Source: Chloroflexota bacterium
Lineage (GTDB): Bacteria; Chloroflexota; FW602-bin22; JACPRP01
Assembly: GCA_016210495.1 (NCBI GenBank)
Contig: JACQUC010000217.1
Coordinates: 21,654-85,653, forward strand
Reading direction: 5' to 3'
DNA length: 64,000 nt
Shown: in pieces, positions 51,670-60,949 of the stretch
Position numbering within the stretch: position 1 is the first letter of the stretch
Layout: each line of letters opens with the position of its first letter
Position numbers and translations under genes: made by a program
The notes under the pieces: model-generated
Databases searched by the model: none
The model's input: the letters and a program-made list of their open reading frames with translations, nothing else
What the model was told of the DNA's origin: nothing

Positions 51670-54291
51670 GTGACTTTGAAGCTCGACGATCTTTGCAGGC
51701 GCGCCGACCTGGCCATTCGACTGGGCGCCATCGATTACGCCGTCGCCGTGTGCCAGCACATCCTCGGCTACTTCCCAAACCACATTCAGGCCCGTTGCCT
51801 TCTTGGCCAGGCTCATCTGGAGCAAGGCGCTCTAGCGAAAGCCGGCGAGCAGTTCCGGTCTGTGCTGGAGGTCGATCCCGAGAATGTCCTGGCCAGGAGT
51901 GGGCTTGGCGTCGTATCCATGCGCATGGGGGATCCAGCGGGCGCGACCGAGCACTTCGAGCAAGCCTATGAGATCAATCCCAACAACCCCGAGGTAGCCG
52001 CTGGTTTGCAGCAGATCTATGCACAACGCGATGGCACCGAGCCGCCTCAGTTGAAAGCTCCAGCGGCGGCCGTTGCTCGCTGGCGGTCTCACAAGAAGCA
52101 ATATGCGCACGCTGTGAAGGAGTTCGACGATCTCCTTGGCGTGCAACCTGGCAATCTCCTGCTCGAGCTTGCGCGCGCCGAGGCCGTCTGGAAAAACGGT
52201 ATGACGGGCGAGGCCGAACGCTGCTGCGTCAGTATCTTGCGACGGGCGCCGACCTGCCTCAAGGCCAAGCTGATCCTGGCCGAGATACTCACTCGCGACA
52301 GAGCTCGGGAGAAGCAGGGCCTCTCGCTTCTGCACGAAGCCCTGGGGATTGACCCCGGCGGTACTGTGGCCGATGAGCTCTTCAAGAATACCGCCTTCAA
52401 AGTGCCCCGCGCCGGTGAAGAGATCGAAATCCCTCTGCCCGCCAACGGCTGGGCCGAAACACCGCCTCAGGTGGAAGCGGCGCTGGCTGTTTTCCCCAAG
52501 TCGCTCGTGCAAGAGACCGAGGCTGAATGGACGCCACCTCCTGAGCTGCTGGCATCGCCGCCTGTCGACGAGCCGAAGGTGCCTGGCGACCCGGAGTTGG
52601 CCAGAATTCACGCGGATTTCGAGCGCATCGCAGGAAGCGTTTTGCACAGCAAAGGGCCCCGGGTTTCGTCTCCCCGCCGTGCCCCTTCCAAGCTCACGGA
52701 GTTGATCGTCACCAGCAAACGGAAGATCGTCGGCAAGTACGGCCAGGAAGGATTTGAGAGGCTGGATGCCAAGCTGCGCGATTACCAGAACGTTCTCAAG
52801 TCCTTCGATTTGGACGCTCAACTCGTGTACGTGGATGCCGAGGACGGCATGGAAGCGAATGGACTAACTCCGATAGACCCGGAGCAACCCAACGACGTGA
52901 AGCGGGTGATCGACAGGCTGGATGTGGTGGCTTCGCAAACCGGCCGACACCTGGGAAACGTGCTGATCATCGGCGGCGACTCAATTATTCCCTTCCATCG
53001 CCTGTCCAATCCCACTCAGGACGACGACGTCGACGTGGCATCTGACAACCCCTACGGCTCGAAGGATACCGAGTTCCTGACACCAGAGCGTGCCGTCGGC
53101 AGGATGCCCGATGCCGAAGACGCGGGGATTACCCTGCTGCTGGCACAGATCGACACGGCTATGGCGCACCGCCACGAGCGTGCACCGATCAGTGAGCCTC
53201 TGGGATGTCTGGCGGTTCTGTTTGCTCTGGGGGTCAACGTCAAGCTCAGCGTTCCCAAGCTGAGTCGCTCCGCCTTTGGCTACTCCGCGCTCGTCTGGAA
53301 AGATGCTTCGGCCAGCGTGTTCCAGAGTATCGGCGATCCCAGCCGCTTGCTAACCAGCCCGCCGGTGACCGAGCAGGTTTTCGATCTTAACTGGCTGCTG
53401 GGCAGCTCCCTGAACTACTTCAACTTGCACGGTGCCAAGGATTCCGAGTTCTGGTACGGCCAGAAGGACCTGACATATCCCGAGGATTACCCGATGATGC
53501 CGGTCGCCTTGAGCCCGGCGCTCGTGGCTCAGGCCAACGTCTCATCTTCAGTGGTCTTTACTGAGGCGTGCTATGGCGCCGGCATCATTGGCAGATCGCC
53601 GGCCAATTGCATTGCCCTGCGCTTTCTATCCGAAGGCGCGCTGGCGGTAGTGGGCTCGACAGTAACTTCCTATGGTGTCCCCGCCCCACCCCTGAGCAGT
53701 GCCGATCTGCTGGCAGTCTATTTCTGGCAGAACGTAGGCCGCGGCCTGTCGATTGGTGAGGCGCTCGTCAAGGCGAAGGTGTCTCTGATGAACGAGATGC
53801 TGGAGCGCCAGGGATGGCTGGACGGCGACGACCAGAAGACGCTGCTGGAGTTCGTGCTTTACGGCGACCCGTCGTGTTATCTGGACAAAGCCCCTGAGCT
53901 AAGGAAGAACGCCCACGTGGCCCAGCCAAAGCGCGTCTTGCGCACGCGCCCGCACCTGTTCTGCCGCCGGCGGTCTTCAGCCAAGCAGGATCACGAGGTT
54001 CCCAAGGAGATCATCTACAAAGCTATGGACCACATCCAGACCTGCTGTCCTCACATGCACGATGGCAGCATTAAGATCGCCTGCTGCGTGAGCTGCGACG
54101 GGCATTGTGGTATCTACTGCCAGTGCGGCGCCGGCGAGCACCATACTCACGAGGTCTCGACTCCACAGAAAGTGCTCACGTTTACGTCCAGAAAGATCGT
54201 GCACGCCGAGGACGGCCGCAAAGTGCCACGGCTGGCCCGCGCGACCCTGGACGAGGTCGGCAGCGTCCTAAAAACGGTCGTTTCGAGGTAA
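51670..54291 (+). CDS. TPR-linked gingipain (C25)/caspase-like cysteine protease with Cys/His-rich tail
   Basis: 873 residues. N-terminal ~110 residues are TPR-like (ARCLLGQAHLEQGALAKAGE), followed by further helical repeats to ~250. The protease core lies at about 400-750: NVLIIGGDSIIPFHRL, SDNPYGSKDTEFLTPERAVG, catalytic His587 in YFNLHGAKDSEFWYG and Cys634 in VVFTEACYGAGI, then LSEGALAVVGSTVTSYG. This order (GGD-IP, SDN, VGRMP, HG, ACYG, GSTVTSYG) is that of peptidase C25, in the caspase/separase/CHAT fold. A Cys/His cluster (~795-830: CCPHMHDGSIKIACCVSC, CQCGAGEHHTHE) may bind zinc. The last ~36 residues match the small protein at 43124-43369. GTG 51670 (TTG 51676 alternative). It is probably activated through TPR contact with the upstream NTPase. 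Confidence 0.85.
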   Translation: MTLKLDDLCRRADLAIRLGAIDYAVAVCQHILGYFPNHIQARCLLGQAHLEQGALAKAGEQFRSVLEVDPENVLARSGLGVVSMRMGDPAGATEHFEQAYEINPNNPEVAAGLQQIYAQRDGTEPPQLKAPAAAVARWRSHKKQYAHAVKEFDDLLGVQPGNLLLELARAEAVWKNGMTGEAERCCVSILRRAPTCLKAKLILAEILTRDRAREKQGLSLLHEALGIDPGGTVADELFKNTAFKVPRAGEEIEIPLPANGWAETPPQVEAALAVFPKSLVQETEAEWTPPPELLASPPVDEPKVPGDPELARIHADFERIAGSVLHSKGPRVSSPRRAPSKLTELIVTSKRKIVGKYGQEGFERLDAKLRDYQNVLKSFDLDAQLVYVDAEDGMEANGLTPIDPEQPNDVKRVIDRLDVVASQTGRHLGNVLIIGGDSIIPFHRLSNPTQDDDVDVASDNPYGSKDTEFLTPERAVGRMPDAEDAGITLLLAQIDTAMAHRHERAPISEPLGCLAVLFALGVNVKLSVPKLSRSAFGYSALVWKDASASVFQSIGDPSRLLTSPPVTEQVFDLNWLLGSSLNYFNLHGAKDSEFWYGQKDLTYPEDYPMMPVALSPALVAQANVSSSVVFTEACYGAGIIGRSPANCIALRFLSEGALAVVGSTVTSYGVPAPPLSSADLLAVYFWQNVGRGLSIGEALVKAKVSLMNEMLERQGWLDGDDQKTLLEFVLYGDPSCYLDKAPELRKNAHVAQPKRVLRTRPHLFCRRRSSAKQDHEVPKEIIYKAMDHIQTCCPHMHDGSIKIACCVSCDGHCGIYCQCGAGEHHTHEVSTPQKVLTFTSRKIVHAEDGRKVPRLARATLDEVGSVLKTVVSR

Positions 54292-54297
54292 TTCATG

Positions 54298-54356
54298 GTG
54301 CAAAAATGCAAAGCGTAGGGGCGAGGTCTCCTCGCCCTGGGTGGGGTGGGGCGTTG
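54298..54356 (+). repeat. GTAGGGGCGAGG intergenic repeat copy
   Basis: GGTGCAAAA at the left end (54298-54306), then GTAGGGGCGAGGTCTCCTCGCCC hairpin and the TGGGTGGGGTGGGGC tail. The expected right inverted repeat is missing, so the copy looks truncated. Confidence 0.7.
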
Positions 54357-54400
54357 CTGCCCATATGACAGCGAGAACACCTGCTTGCCGAGGCAACTGA

Positions 54401-55753
54401 ATGCGTCTAGACAAATACCCGCGCCCGACAAACGATACAGGCATCGGCTTCCACTATTTTATGGATGCCCAGCACTATTCTGACGAGCACGCGCAGTTCT
54501 GGATTCCCGAGCTGAAGGAGATGGGGGCAAGCTGGCTGACGTTGTACGCGGAGTTCAAGAACCTCATCCCCGAAAGCTTCGTCAAAGAGCTTGTCGAGAA
54601 CGAAATCGAGCCGGTCGTGCGCATCACCCCGCCTCACATTCAGCCGCTGAATCAGGGCACTCTCTTTTCTCAGCTAAAGGCCTATGCGAGCTGGGGTGTG
54701 CACTACGTGCACGTATTCAACGAGCCTAACATTGCCGGAGAGTGGACTCCGAGCGACTGGGGCAAGCCGGGACTGGTCGAAAGGTTTATGGATATCCTCA
54801 TGCCGTGTCTGGAGCGGATGAGCGATGCAGGTCTGTACCCCCTGTTCACGCCACTCTGCCAGGGCGGCCACTATTGGGACAACACCTTCCTAGAAACTGC
54901 CCTGGAATACATGGTGGCCAAGCGAAAGCAGCCCCACTTCGACCGAATGGCCATTTGCATCCACAACTATGCCAGCAATCGGCCTCTCACCTGGGGCAAG
55001 GGCGGAAGGGAGAAATGGACCGCCTCTAAGCCGTACAACACGCCTCCAGGGAGTCAGGACCAGTGTGGTTTTTACCACTTTGAATGGTACGATGAGATCG
55101 TTCGTAGCAAGGTTGGGCAATCCCTTCCTTTCATCTGCGGCGAAAATGGCTTGATAGTTGGCACCCGCAACCACCCCTCCTATCCGGCAGTCGACGAGGC
55201 TACCCACGCCCAGCGCGTTGTCGAGATGACGAGGATGCTGATGAACGGAGAGTTACCCGATTACGTCTTCAACAACGCCTTCTGGGTGCTGGCCGACGAT
55301 GGCCCCGTGGACATCCACGCATGGTATAGAAATGGCGGCCGCACCTTGCCGGCAGTCGATGCCCTGAAGACTCTCGAAAAGCGACCGAGGCAGTTCAGTT
55401 GGGAGCAGCGCAGCCAGGCGATCAAATCCTCGCCGCGAGATAAAAAGCCCATCTATCACTACGTGCTCCTGGCCATTTCAGACGATGGTCCAAGGGGCGA
55501 GGATATGGAGGCAGTCGCTTCCTACGTGGCTAAGTTTGCCCCCACCGTTGGATTCAGTGTGCAGGAGGCAAAGATGGCATCCCGCATTACTATCCTCGGC
55601 AGCGGGGCCAGTGTCTCAGACCTGGACGAGAAAGAGCTGCGCGAAGCCGGCTGCCTGGTAGAGCGGATCGAGTGCCAGGGAAGCCGCGACGCCAAGCGCG
55701 TCCTCGGTGGAATGGTGCGCCGGGAACAGAGATTCTATTATCTGCCGGAGTAG
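54401..55753 (+). CDS. Clan GH-A-like glycoside hydrolase domain protein
   Basis: A 450-residue protein with a (beta/alpha)8 hydrolase look: an FHYFMDAQHYSDEH start, EMGASWLTLYAEF, VVRITPPHI, then HVFNEPNIAGEW, where Glu108 sits in the N-E-P motif expected for an acid/base, and FICGENGLIVG, where Glu248 could be the nucleophile. The C-terminal ~90 residues (from HYVLLAISDDGPRGEDMEAV) form a separate small alpha/beta domain ending in RREQRFYYLPE. No signal peptide is visible. I cannot name the GH family (GH5/GH39-like at best). GAGG seven bases before ATG fits. It may belong to the protease system or to cell-surface glycan turnover with the next gene; the context does not decide. Confidence 0.6.
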   Translation: MRLDKYPRPTNDTGIGFHYFMDAQHYSDEHAQFWIPELKEMGASWLTLYAEFKNLIPESFVKELVENEIEPVVRITPPHIQPLNQGTLFSQLKAYASWGVHYVHVFNEPNIAGEWTPSDWGKPGLVERFMDILMPCLERMSDAGLYPLFTPLCQGGHYWDNTFLETALEYMVAKRKQPHFDRMAICIHNYASNRPLTWGKGGREKWTASKPYNTPPGSQDQCGFYHFEWYDEIVRSKVGQSLPFICGENGLIVGTRNHPSYPAVDEATHAQRVVEMTRMLMNGELPDYVFNNAFWVLADDGPVDIHAWYRNGGRTLPAVDALKTLEKRPRQFSWEQRSQAIKSSPRDKKPIYHYVLLAISDDGPRGEDMEAVASYVAKFAPTVGFSVQEAKMASRITILGSGASVSDLDEKELREAGCLVERIECQGSRDAKRVLGGMVRREQRFYYLPE

Positions 55754-55810
55754 GAATCACGGCATCGGGTTGCCCCACTTACTTAGAGGCACGATGCCCG
55801 CCCAGGAATT

Positions 55811-55835
55811 CGTAGGGGCGAGGTCTCCTCGCCCC
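55811..55835 (+). repeat. GTAGGGGCGAGG repeat fragment
   Basis: CGTAGGGGCGAGGTCTCCTCGCCCC hairpin. A GGAGGTGGGGTGG string about 40 bp further on matches the usual tail and provides the ribosome site of the next gene. Confidence 0.65.
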
Positions 55836-55892
55836 GTCTGCCAAAGCGATGGCAACTGCAAAGTGTCGCGTCGCGAGGAGGTGGGGTGGTTT

Positions 55893-58523
55893 GTGAAGAC
55901 ATATTCTACCATACTGCTGGGGATAATCCTCGGCCTTTCTACCGTCGCCTGCATCGACGTCGAGATCAGGTCGCCGGAGACCAAGACGGCGGAAGGTACG
56001 TTGACCGCCGAGTGGCGGCAGAGCACTGCCGCTGACTTCGAGTCGGGCACGCGCTCGGGTCTCGAGGTGCGAGTAGAAGGCGATGGCGAGCTCGTGTTGG
56101 CGGGGGGCGAGCGAGGCGACTACACCTCCACAGTGAAGAAGGCAGATGGCGTGTTCAACGCCTTCGCCGTGCGACGTAACGCTCGCCTGCTGAACGGCAC
56201 AAGTGTGGAGTTTGAGGTGCGCACCAGCGAGAACGGCCGCGACTGGTCCAACTGGGTCGACGTCCATGCCGAGGCTGATGTCCAGGCCAAACAGACGAAG
56301 GACGATGCCCTTAGCCAGGTCGTGGCCGTAGGCAAGGCACAATATCTTCAGTATCGTGCCATCCTCCTGTCGACCGGCGCCGATTCTCCCGTCCTGGAGG
56401 ACGTGACGGTAACGCTGCTCAATTCGGAGTCGGGGCCGAATCTAGCTCAGGCAAAGAACGTAACTCTCCCAAAGGCCGCCGGGCAGCCGACGATCATCTC
56501 ACGGCAAGGGTGGGGTGCCAATGAGCGGCTGCGCTACGATGCCAAGGGAAAAGAGATCTGGCCCGCTGAGTTCAAAAAACCTACCAAGATAATCATCCAT
56601 CACACGCTGACCCGCAACGACGATCCCAACCCGGTAGCTAGCGTTCGTGCAGTCTACCATTACCACGCCGCGACACTGGGCTGGGGTGACGTCGGCTACA
56701 ATTATCTTGTTGATCCGCAGGGTAATCTTTACGAGGGGCGTCGCGGAGATGGTGTCGTCGGCGGCCATTCCTACGGCCACAACGAAGGCACCATTGGCAT
56801 CGCGGTCCTCGGCAACTACTTGACCACCGACGTTAGCGAGCCAGCGGCAAAGGCCCTAGTGGAGCTACTCACCTTCCTGGCGGACAAGTACGGTATCGAT
56901 CCTGGTGGCAGCTCGGTTTACATTGACCACAACCTCCCCAATATCTCCGGCCACAAAGATGCCAACAAGACCTCGTGCCCGGGCACCTATCTCTACGATC
57001 GCATACCTGATCTCCGCAAGCGCGTTCTGGATAAGCTCCCGGCGCCTGTCGTCGCCATCGACAGCCCCGACGATGGCGCGCCAGTTTGGCAGACCGTTAA
57101 GATACGGGCGTCGGCGGGTGCGGCATCCTCGTCTGTCTCGAAAATGGACTTCTACGTCAACGACAAGCTCGCGACCACCTTGAACAAGGCTCCCTGGGAA
57201 TGGCCGTGGAATATTTCCGGCTTGCCCGAAGGCCAGTACACCATCAAAGTGGTGGCGCAAAGCTCGCTTGGCAAGACCACCAGCGCCACGCGTGCGGTCA
57301 ACGTACGCAAGCCTCCGGTCATTACCTGGTATTTCGCTGAGGGCAACGCAGGGCCTACGTTTCAAACCTGGCTGCTGCTCATGAATCCGAACGCCACTCC
57401 TGCCAGGGTCTATGCCTCCTTCTACGACGAAGGCGGTAAGGTCGAGCGGCGCGAGTTCGCGGTGCAGCCCCGCCGGCGCACCAGCATTTACCTGAGTCAG
57501 ATTCTCAAAGGCGCGGCCGTGGCTATGAAAATCGAGTCCGATGGCGTGATCTTCGCGGAACGGTCGATGTTCTTCGGCCACGATGGCCACTCCACAGCCG
57601 GTACGACCACCCTTTCAAAGACCTGGTACTTTGCCGAGGGGTCGACCGAGCCTGCCTTCGAAGAATGGCTGCTCGTCTTCAACCCCAACGAAGCGCGCGC
57701 CAACGTCATTGTCACTTACTTCAAGCCGGATGGCTCTACCGTGAGCAAGAGCTATGTGGCCTCTCCCCAGGCACGCCTAAACATCTGGGCCAACAAGGAC
57801 GTGCCCGGCACAGCGCTGGCGGCTAAGGTCGAGGCGGACGTGCCGATCGTGGCCGAGAGGTCGATGTATTCCGATAGCGGCAAGTCCGGGCACAACTCGA
57901 TGGGAGCGCCCAACCTCTCGCAGACGTGGTACTTTGCGGAGGGCGCCACCGGGTCCAATTTCGACACCTGGATACTGGTGGCCAACCCGAATCCTGAGCC
58001 TACCGAAGTGAAGGCCACTCTCCTGCGCGAAAGCGCACCACCCGAGTTGCGGACATACGTCATGCCGCCGCGAACGCGCCTCAACATTTGGCTTAACAGG
58101 GAGGTCGGCCCGGGCGCCGTGGCGACCAAGATCGAGGCCACTCGACCCATCGTGGCCGAGCGATCAGTGTATCTCAAAGACACCGCCGCCACACACAATG
58201 CCCTGGGCGCTCCCGCGCCCGCCAGGGAGTGGTATCTGCCCGAGGGTGCCACGGCCGGCGGCTTCGTGGACTGGATTCTGGTAATGAATCCCGGCGCTGC
58301 GCCGGCCAATCTATCGGTGGCCTATCTCACCGAAAAAGGAGAGGCGCTGATCAAGCCCTACCAGGTAGCCCCGAACTCCCGGCTGAACATCCTCGTAAAC
58401 GCCGACGTTCCCAACGAGGCCGTTTCCGCCGTCGTCAAGTCGGACCAACCCGTAGTCGTCGAGCGCTCCACGTATTTCAAAGAAAACGCCGGTGCCACCA
58501 ACTCGATGGGCATTGCGAGGTGA
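55893..58523 (+). CDS. Secreted PGRP-type N-acetylmuramoyl-L-alanine amidase with four WYFAEG modules
   Basis: 876 residues. GTG 55893 (GGAGG 11 bases upstream) begins a signal peptide (KTYSTILLGIILGLSTVAC) that may be a lipobox. Residues ~50-180 look like a beta-sandwich (GRDWSNWVDVHAEAD). The amidase_2/PGRP domain covers ~200-370: zinc ligands HHT (His236), SGHKDANKTSCPG (His and Cys), plus YNYLVDPQGNLYEGR and GHSYGHNEGTIGIAVLGNY. A Big-type domain (~385-470) follows, then four ~100-residue modules each beginning WYFAEG or WYLPEG with a TWLLLMNPN-like strand. It should cleave peptidoglycan stem peptides outside the cell. The longer frame to 55707 crosses the repeat and is not coding. Confidence 0.87.
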   Translation: MKTYSTILLGIILGLSTVACIDVEIRSPETKTAEGTLTAEWRQSTAADFESGTRSGLEVRVEGDGELVLAGGERGDYTSTVKKADGVFNAFAVRRNARLLNGTSVEFEVRTSENGRDWSNWVDVHAEADVQAKQTKDDALSQVVAVGKAQYLQYRAILLSTGADSPVLEDVTVTLLNSESGPNLAQAKNVTLPKAAGQPTIISRQGWGANERLRYDAKGKEIWPAEFKKPTKIIIHHTLTRNDDPNPVASVRAVYHYHAATLGWGDVGYNYLVDPQGNLYEGRRGDGVVGGHSYGHNEGTIGIAVLGNYLTTDVSEPAAKALVELLTFLADKYGIDPGGSSVYIDHNLPNISGHKDANKTSCPGTYLYDRIPDLRKRVLDKLPAPVVAIDSPDDGAPVWQTVKIRASAGAASSSVSKMDFYVNDKLATTLNKAPWEWPWNISGLPEGQYTIKVVAQSSLGKTTSATRAVNVRKPPVITWYFAEGNAGPTFQTWLLLMNPNATPARVYASFYDEGGKVERREFAVQPRRRTSIYLSQILKGAAVAMKIESDGVIFAERSMFFGHDGHSTAGTTTLSKTWYFAEGSTEPAFEEWLLVFNPNEARANVIVTYFKPDGSTVSKSYVASPQARLNIWANKDVPGTALAAKVEADVPIVAERSMYSDSGKSGHNSMGAPNLSQTWYFAEGATGSNFDTWILVANPNPEPTEVKATLLRESAPPELRTYVMPPRTRLNIWLNREVGPGAVATKIEATRPIVAERSVYLKDTAATHNALGAPAPAREWYLPEGATAGGFVDWILVMNPGAAPANLSVAYLTEKGEALIKPYQVAPNSRLNILVNADVPNEAVSAVVKSDQPVVVERSTYFKENAGATNSMGIAR

Positions 58524-58538
58524 GGGCGGAGAACCTCT

Positions 58539-58568
58539 TGCAAAAGTGCACTTTCAACGGCTATAATG
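58539..58568 (+). promoter_or_regulatory. Promoter of the Fe-S oxidoreductase/ETF cluster
   Basis: TTGCAA (58539-58544), an 18-bp spacer and a perfect TATAAT (58563-58568). Predicted +1 about 58575, 38 nt before GTG 58613. Confidence 0.7.
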
Positions 58569-58612
58569 TGGGCAAATCCACGGTTCAGGCTGACCACTAG
58601 AGCGGGACGAGA

Positions 58613-60595
58613 GTGCAGACGAGAGAAGTCTTCTGGAACGTTGCCTACTCCTGGCTCTTCTATTTGTTATCGGCCGTGGCCATCTTCGTCTTCGCCGCCG
58701 GGACGTTTCGGAACGTCTCCATCTGGCTCAAAGGCCGCAAAGCCGGCACTTCTCCTACCATAGCTGCCGGCGCTCGCAACATCCTCTGGGACGCCGCTTT
58801 CAACCGCAAGACCTTCCGAGGCGACCCGATGGCCGGCGTGATGCACCTCGCCGTCATGTGGGGCTTTATCATCCTCTTCATCGGCACGGTCTTGCTCACC
58901 ATACATCACGACTTCTATCCGTACCTGTTGGGCACAACATACCTGGTTTACTCCTTTGTCCTAGATATGGCTGGCATCGTGATGATCCTCGGCATCCTGT
59001 TGGCCTTCTACCGCAGATACATCCAAAAAGCGCGCTTCTTTCGCACGACGCTCGACGACACGGCACTGTTGATCCTGCTCCTGGGCATCGCCGTCACGGG
59101 CTTTGCCCTCGAGGGCCTTCGCCTGCACACCCTGCGCCCGGCAGCAGACGACTGGTCGCCCCTTGGCGCCCTGTTCGGCGCTGTCCTGGACGGCAGCCCT
59201 GTGGCTGCTACCACTATGCACGGGATCATCTGGTGGGTGCATTCCATGTTTAGTCTGGGCCTGGTTGGCTACGTACCGTTTTCCAAGCTCTTCCATATGT
59301 TCGGTGCAGCTACCAACGTCTACTTGCAGGCTGCGCCGCCCGCTTTGCAGACGCTGGAACAGCGAGAGTCCCTCGGCGGCGAGTTCAGTAATCCTGAGAT
59401 GGTCTCGTTCGACGCCTGCACCAAGTGCAATCGGTGCGAGAACGCCTGCCCCTCAAATGAAGCCGGCGAGCCCCTTTCGCCGCGCCAGGTCGTGCTGGAT
59501 TTCAAGGCTTACCAGAAAGAGAAGTATGGTCTTGGCACCAGGCTCAAGCAGGCTCGTGGCCTGAATCCGGTCGCTCCTACCATCGACGGCGTTTTGCACA
59601 GAGACGAGTGCTGGTGGTGTACCACCTGCGCGGCGTGCGTCGAGCAGTGCCCGGTGTCTATCAGCCCGCTCGACATAATCCGAGATGTTCGGGTAGCGCT
59701 GGTGAGCGACGGCAAGAAGGTTCCGCCGACGATCAGGGACGTTTTGCGGCAGACCTCGCGACACGGCAACCCGTGGGAGCCCAGGGGCGCCAAGCGCACC
59801 CGCTGGCTGGCCGAGCTGGGCGTCAAGGATTTCTCCGCTGGGCAGGACGCAAGAGTCTGCTACTTTGTCGGGTGCGTCGGCTCGGAGGACGAGCGTAACC
59901 ACGAGGTCGTCAAGGCTTTCGTCCACACGATGAACCACGCGGGCGTGGACTTCGCCGTGCTCGGCAAGGAGGAATCCTGTTGTGGTGAGTGGGTCAGAAA
60001 GCTGGGCGAGGACGGCCTCTTCGAGGCGCTGGTCGAGGGGAACTACGCTACTTTCGCCGCCTACGGCGTATCGCGCGTCGTCACCACCTCGCCCCACTGC
60101 TACCACACCATGAAGCGCGAGTATCCCCTCATCCGCGACAAGTTGAACGTTCAAGACGCCCCAGGCCTCGACGTCTGGCATCACACGGAGTTCATCGCCA
60201 AGCTTATCGAAGACGCCGTGATTACGTTTTCGAAGCCCGTCGGCAAGGTAGTTACCTTTCACGATCCGTGCTATCTCGGGCGGCACAATCGCGTTTTCGA
60301 GGCACCCAGAAAGATCCTGAGTGCCATTCCCGGCCTACGCGTCGTGGAAATGAAGCGCTCGCGGGCGGACAGCTTCTGCTGCGGGGGCGGCGGCGGCAGG
60401 ATGTGGCTAGAAACCAGAGCCGAGCGGCGGATGTCGGAGATCCGTGTGCGGGATGCTCAGGAAGTCCAGGCTGAAGTCATCGTCACGGCCTGTCCGTTCT
60501 GCATGAGCACCCTGAGCGATTCCGTCAAAACCGCCGGCAACCCCGAAGCAATGGAGGTCAAGGATATCGTGGAACTCGTAGCGGAGGCCCTGTAA
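58613..60595 (+). CDS. Membrane Fe-S oxidoreductase (NarI-like/HdrD-like), probable ETF:quinone oxidoreductase
   Basis: 660 residues. The N-terminal ~240 residues have about six hydrophobic helices with His residues placed as in heme b-binding NarI-type domains (VMHLAVMWGFIIL, TIHHDFYPYL, TTMHGIIWWVHSMF). Two [4Fe-4S] motifs follow (CTKCNRCENACP and CWWCTTCAACVEQCP). Two CCG domains complete it (CYFVGCVGSEDERN...ESCCGEW and HDPCYLGRH...SFCCGGGGG), as in HdrD/GlpC. Proteins of this layout beside etfBA pass electrons from acyl-CoA dehydrogenases via ETF to menaquinone (EMO type). GTG 58613 is the start. etfB lies 354 nt downstream. Confidence 0.88.
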   Translation: MQTREVFWNVAYSWLFYLLSAVAIFVFAAGTFRNVSIWLKGRKAGTSPTIAAGARNILWDAAFNRKTFRGDPMAGVMHLAVMWGFIILFIGTVLLTIHHDFYPYLLGTTYLVYSFVLDMAGIVMILGILLAFYRRYIQKARFFRTTLDDTALLILLLGIAVTGFALEGLRLHTLRPAADDWSPLGALFGAVLDGSPVAATTMHGIIWWVHSMFSLGLVGYVPFSKLFHMFGAATNVYLQAAPPALQTLEQRESLGGEFSNPEMVSFDACTKCNRCENACPSNEAGEPLSPRQVVLDFKAYQKEKYGLGTRLKQARGLNPVAPTIDGVLHRDECWWCTTCAACVEQCPVSISPLDIIRDVRVALVSDGKKVPPTIRDVLRQTSRHGNPWEPRGAKRTRWLAELGVKDFSAGQDARVCYFVGCVGSEDERNHEVVKAFVHTMNHAGVDFAVLGKEESCCGEWVRKLGEDGLFEALVEGNYATFAAYGVSRVVTTSPHCYHTMKREYPLIRDKLNVQDAPGLDVWHHTEFIAKLIEDAVITFSKPVGKVVTFHDPCYLGRHNRVFEAPRKILSAIPGLRVVEMKRSRADSFCCGGGGGRMWLETRAERRMSEIRVRDAQEVQAEVIVTACPFCMSTLSDSVKTAGNPEAMEVKDIVELVAEAL

Positions 60596-60949
60596 GACGC
60601 GATTCATCGCGCCCGATGCGAACCAATCTAAGGCGAATGCCGATTCCAGAGTCACGGGCCGGGAATGAAGTTAGCGTAGGGGCGAACGGCGCTCGCCCGC
60701 AGAGACCCTACGCAGATGCAGGAAATCGCCGCGAACACCGATAACGGTGCATCGGGCCGACGTCTTGCACGTTGGACAGTGCCTCTGTGGGATCGAGAGA
60801 TCGTACGGGCGAACGCCGTTCGCCCCTACATTAAGGCTGCGCGTCTACGGGCGCGAGGATTGCCTGACTTGCCGCCTATGGGGCGCGATGAATTGCGCCC
60901 GTCGGAAACGCGCCGATAGACTACGCCACCTGCAAAAGGAGACCAACAC
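60596..60949. other. 354-bp gap with two degenerate hairpin repeats, no gene seen
   Basis: Holds GCGTAGGGGCGAACGGC...GCTCGCCC...CCCTACGC (60674-60712) and a reverse-oriented GTACGGGCGAACGCCGTTCGCCCCTAC hairpin (about 60803-60829). Two further GCGC-rich inverted words (ATGAATTGCGCCC; GATTCATCGCGCCC) also occur. No open frame here shows family features. Confidence 0.55.

Noticed and set aside
54401..55753. Assigning a specific glycoside hydrolase family and symbol
   Set aside because: Only the NEP and GENG motifs are evident; the flanks do not match any GH family that I can name with confidence.
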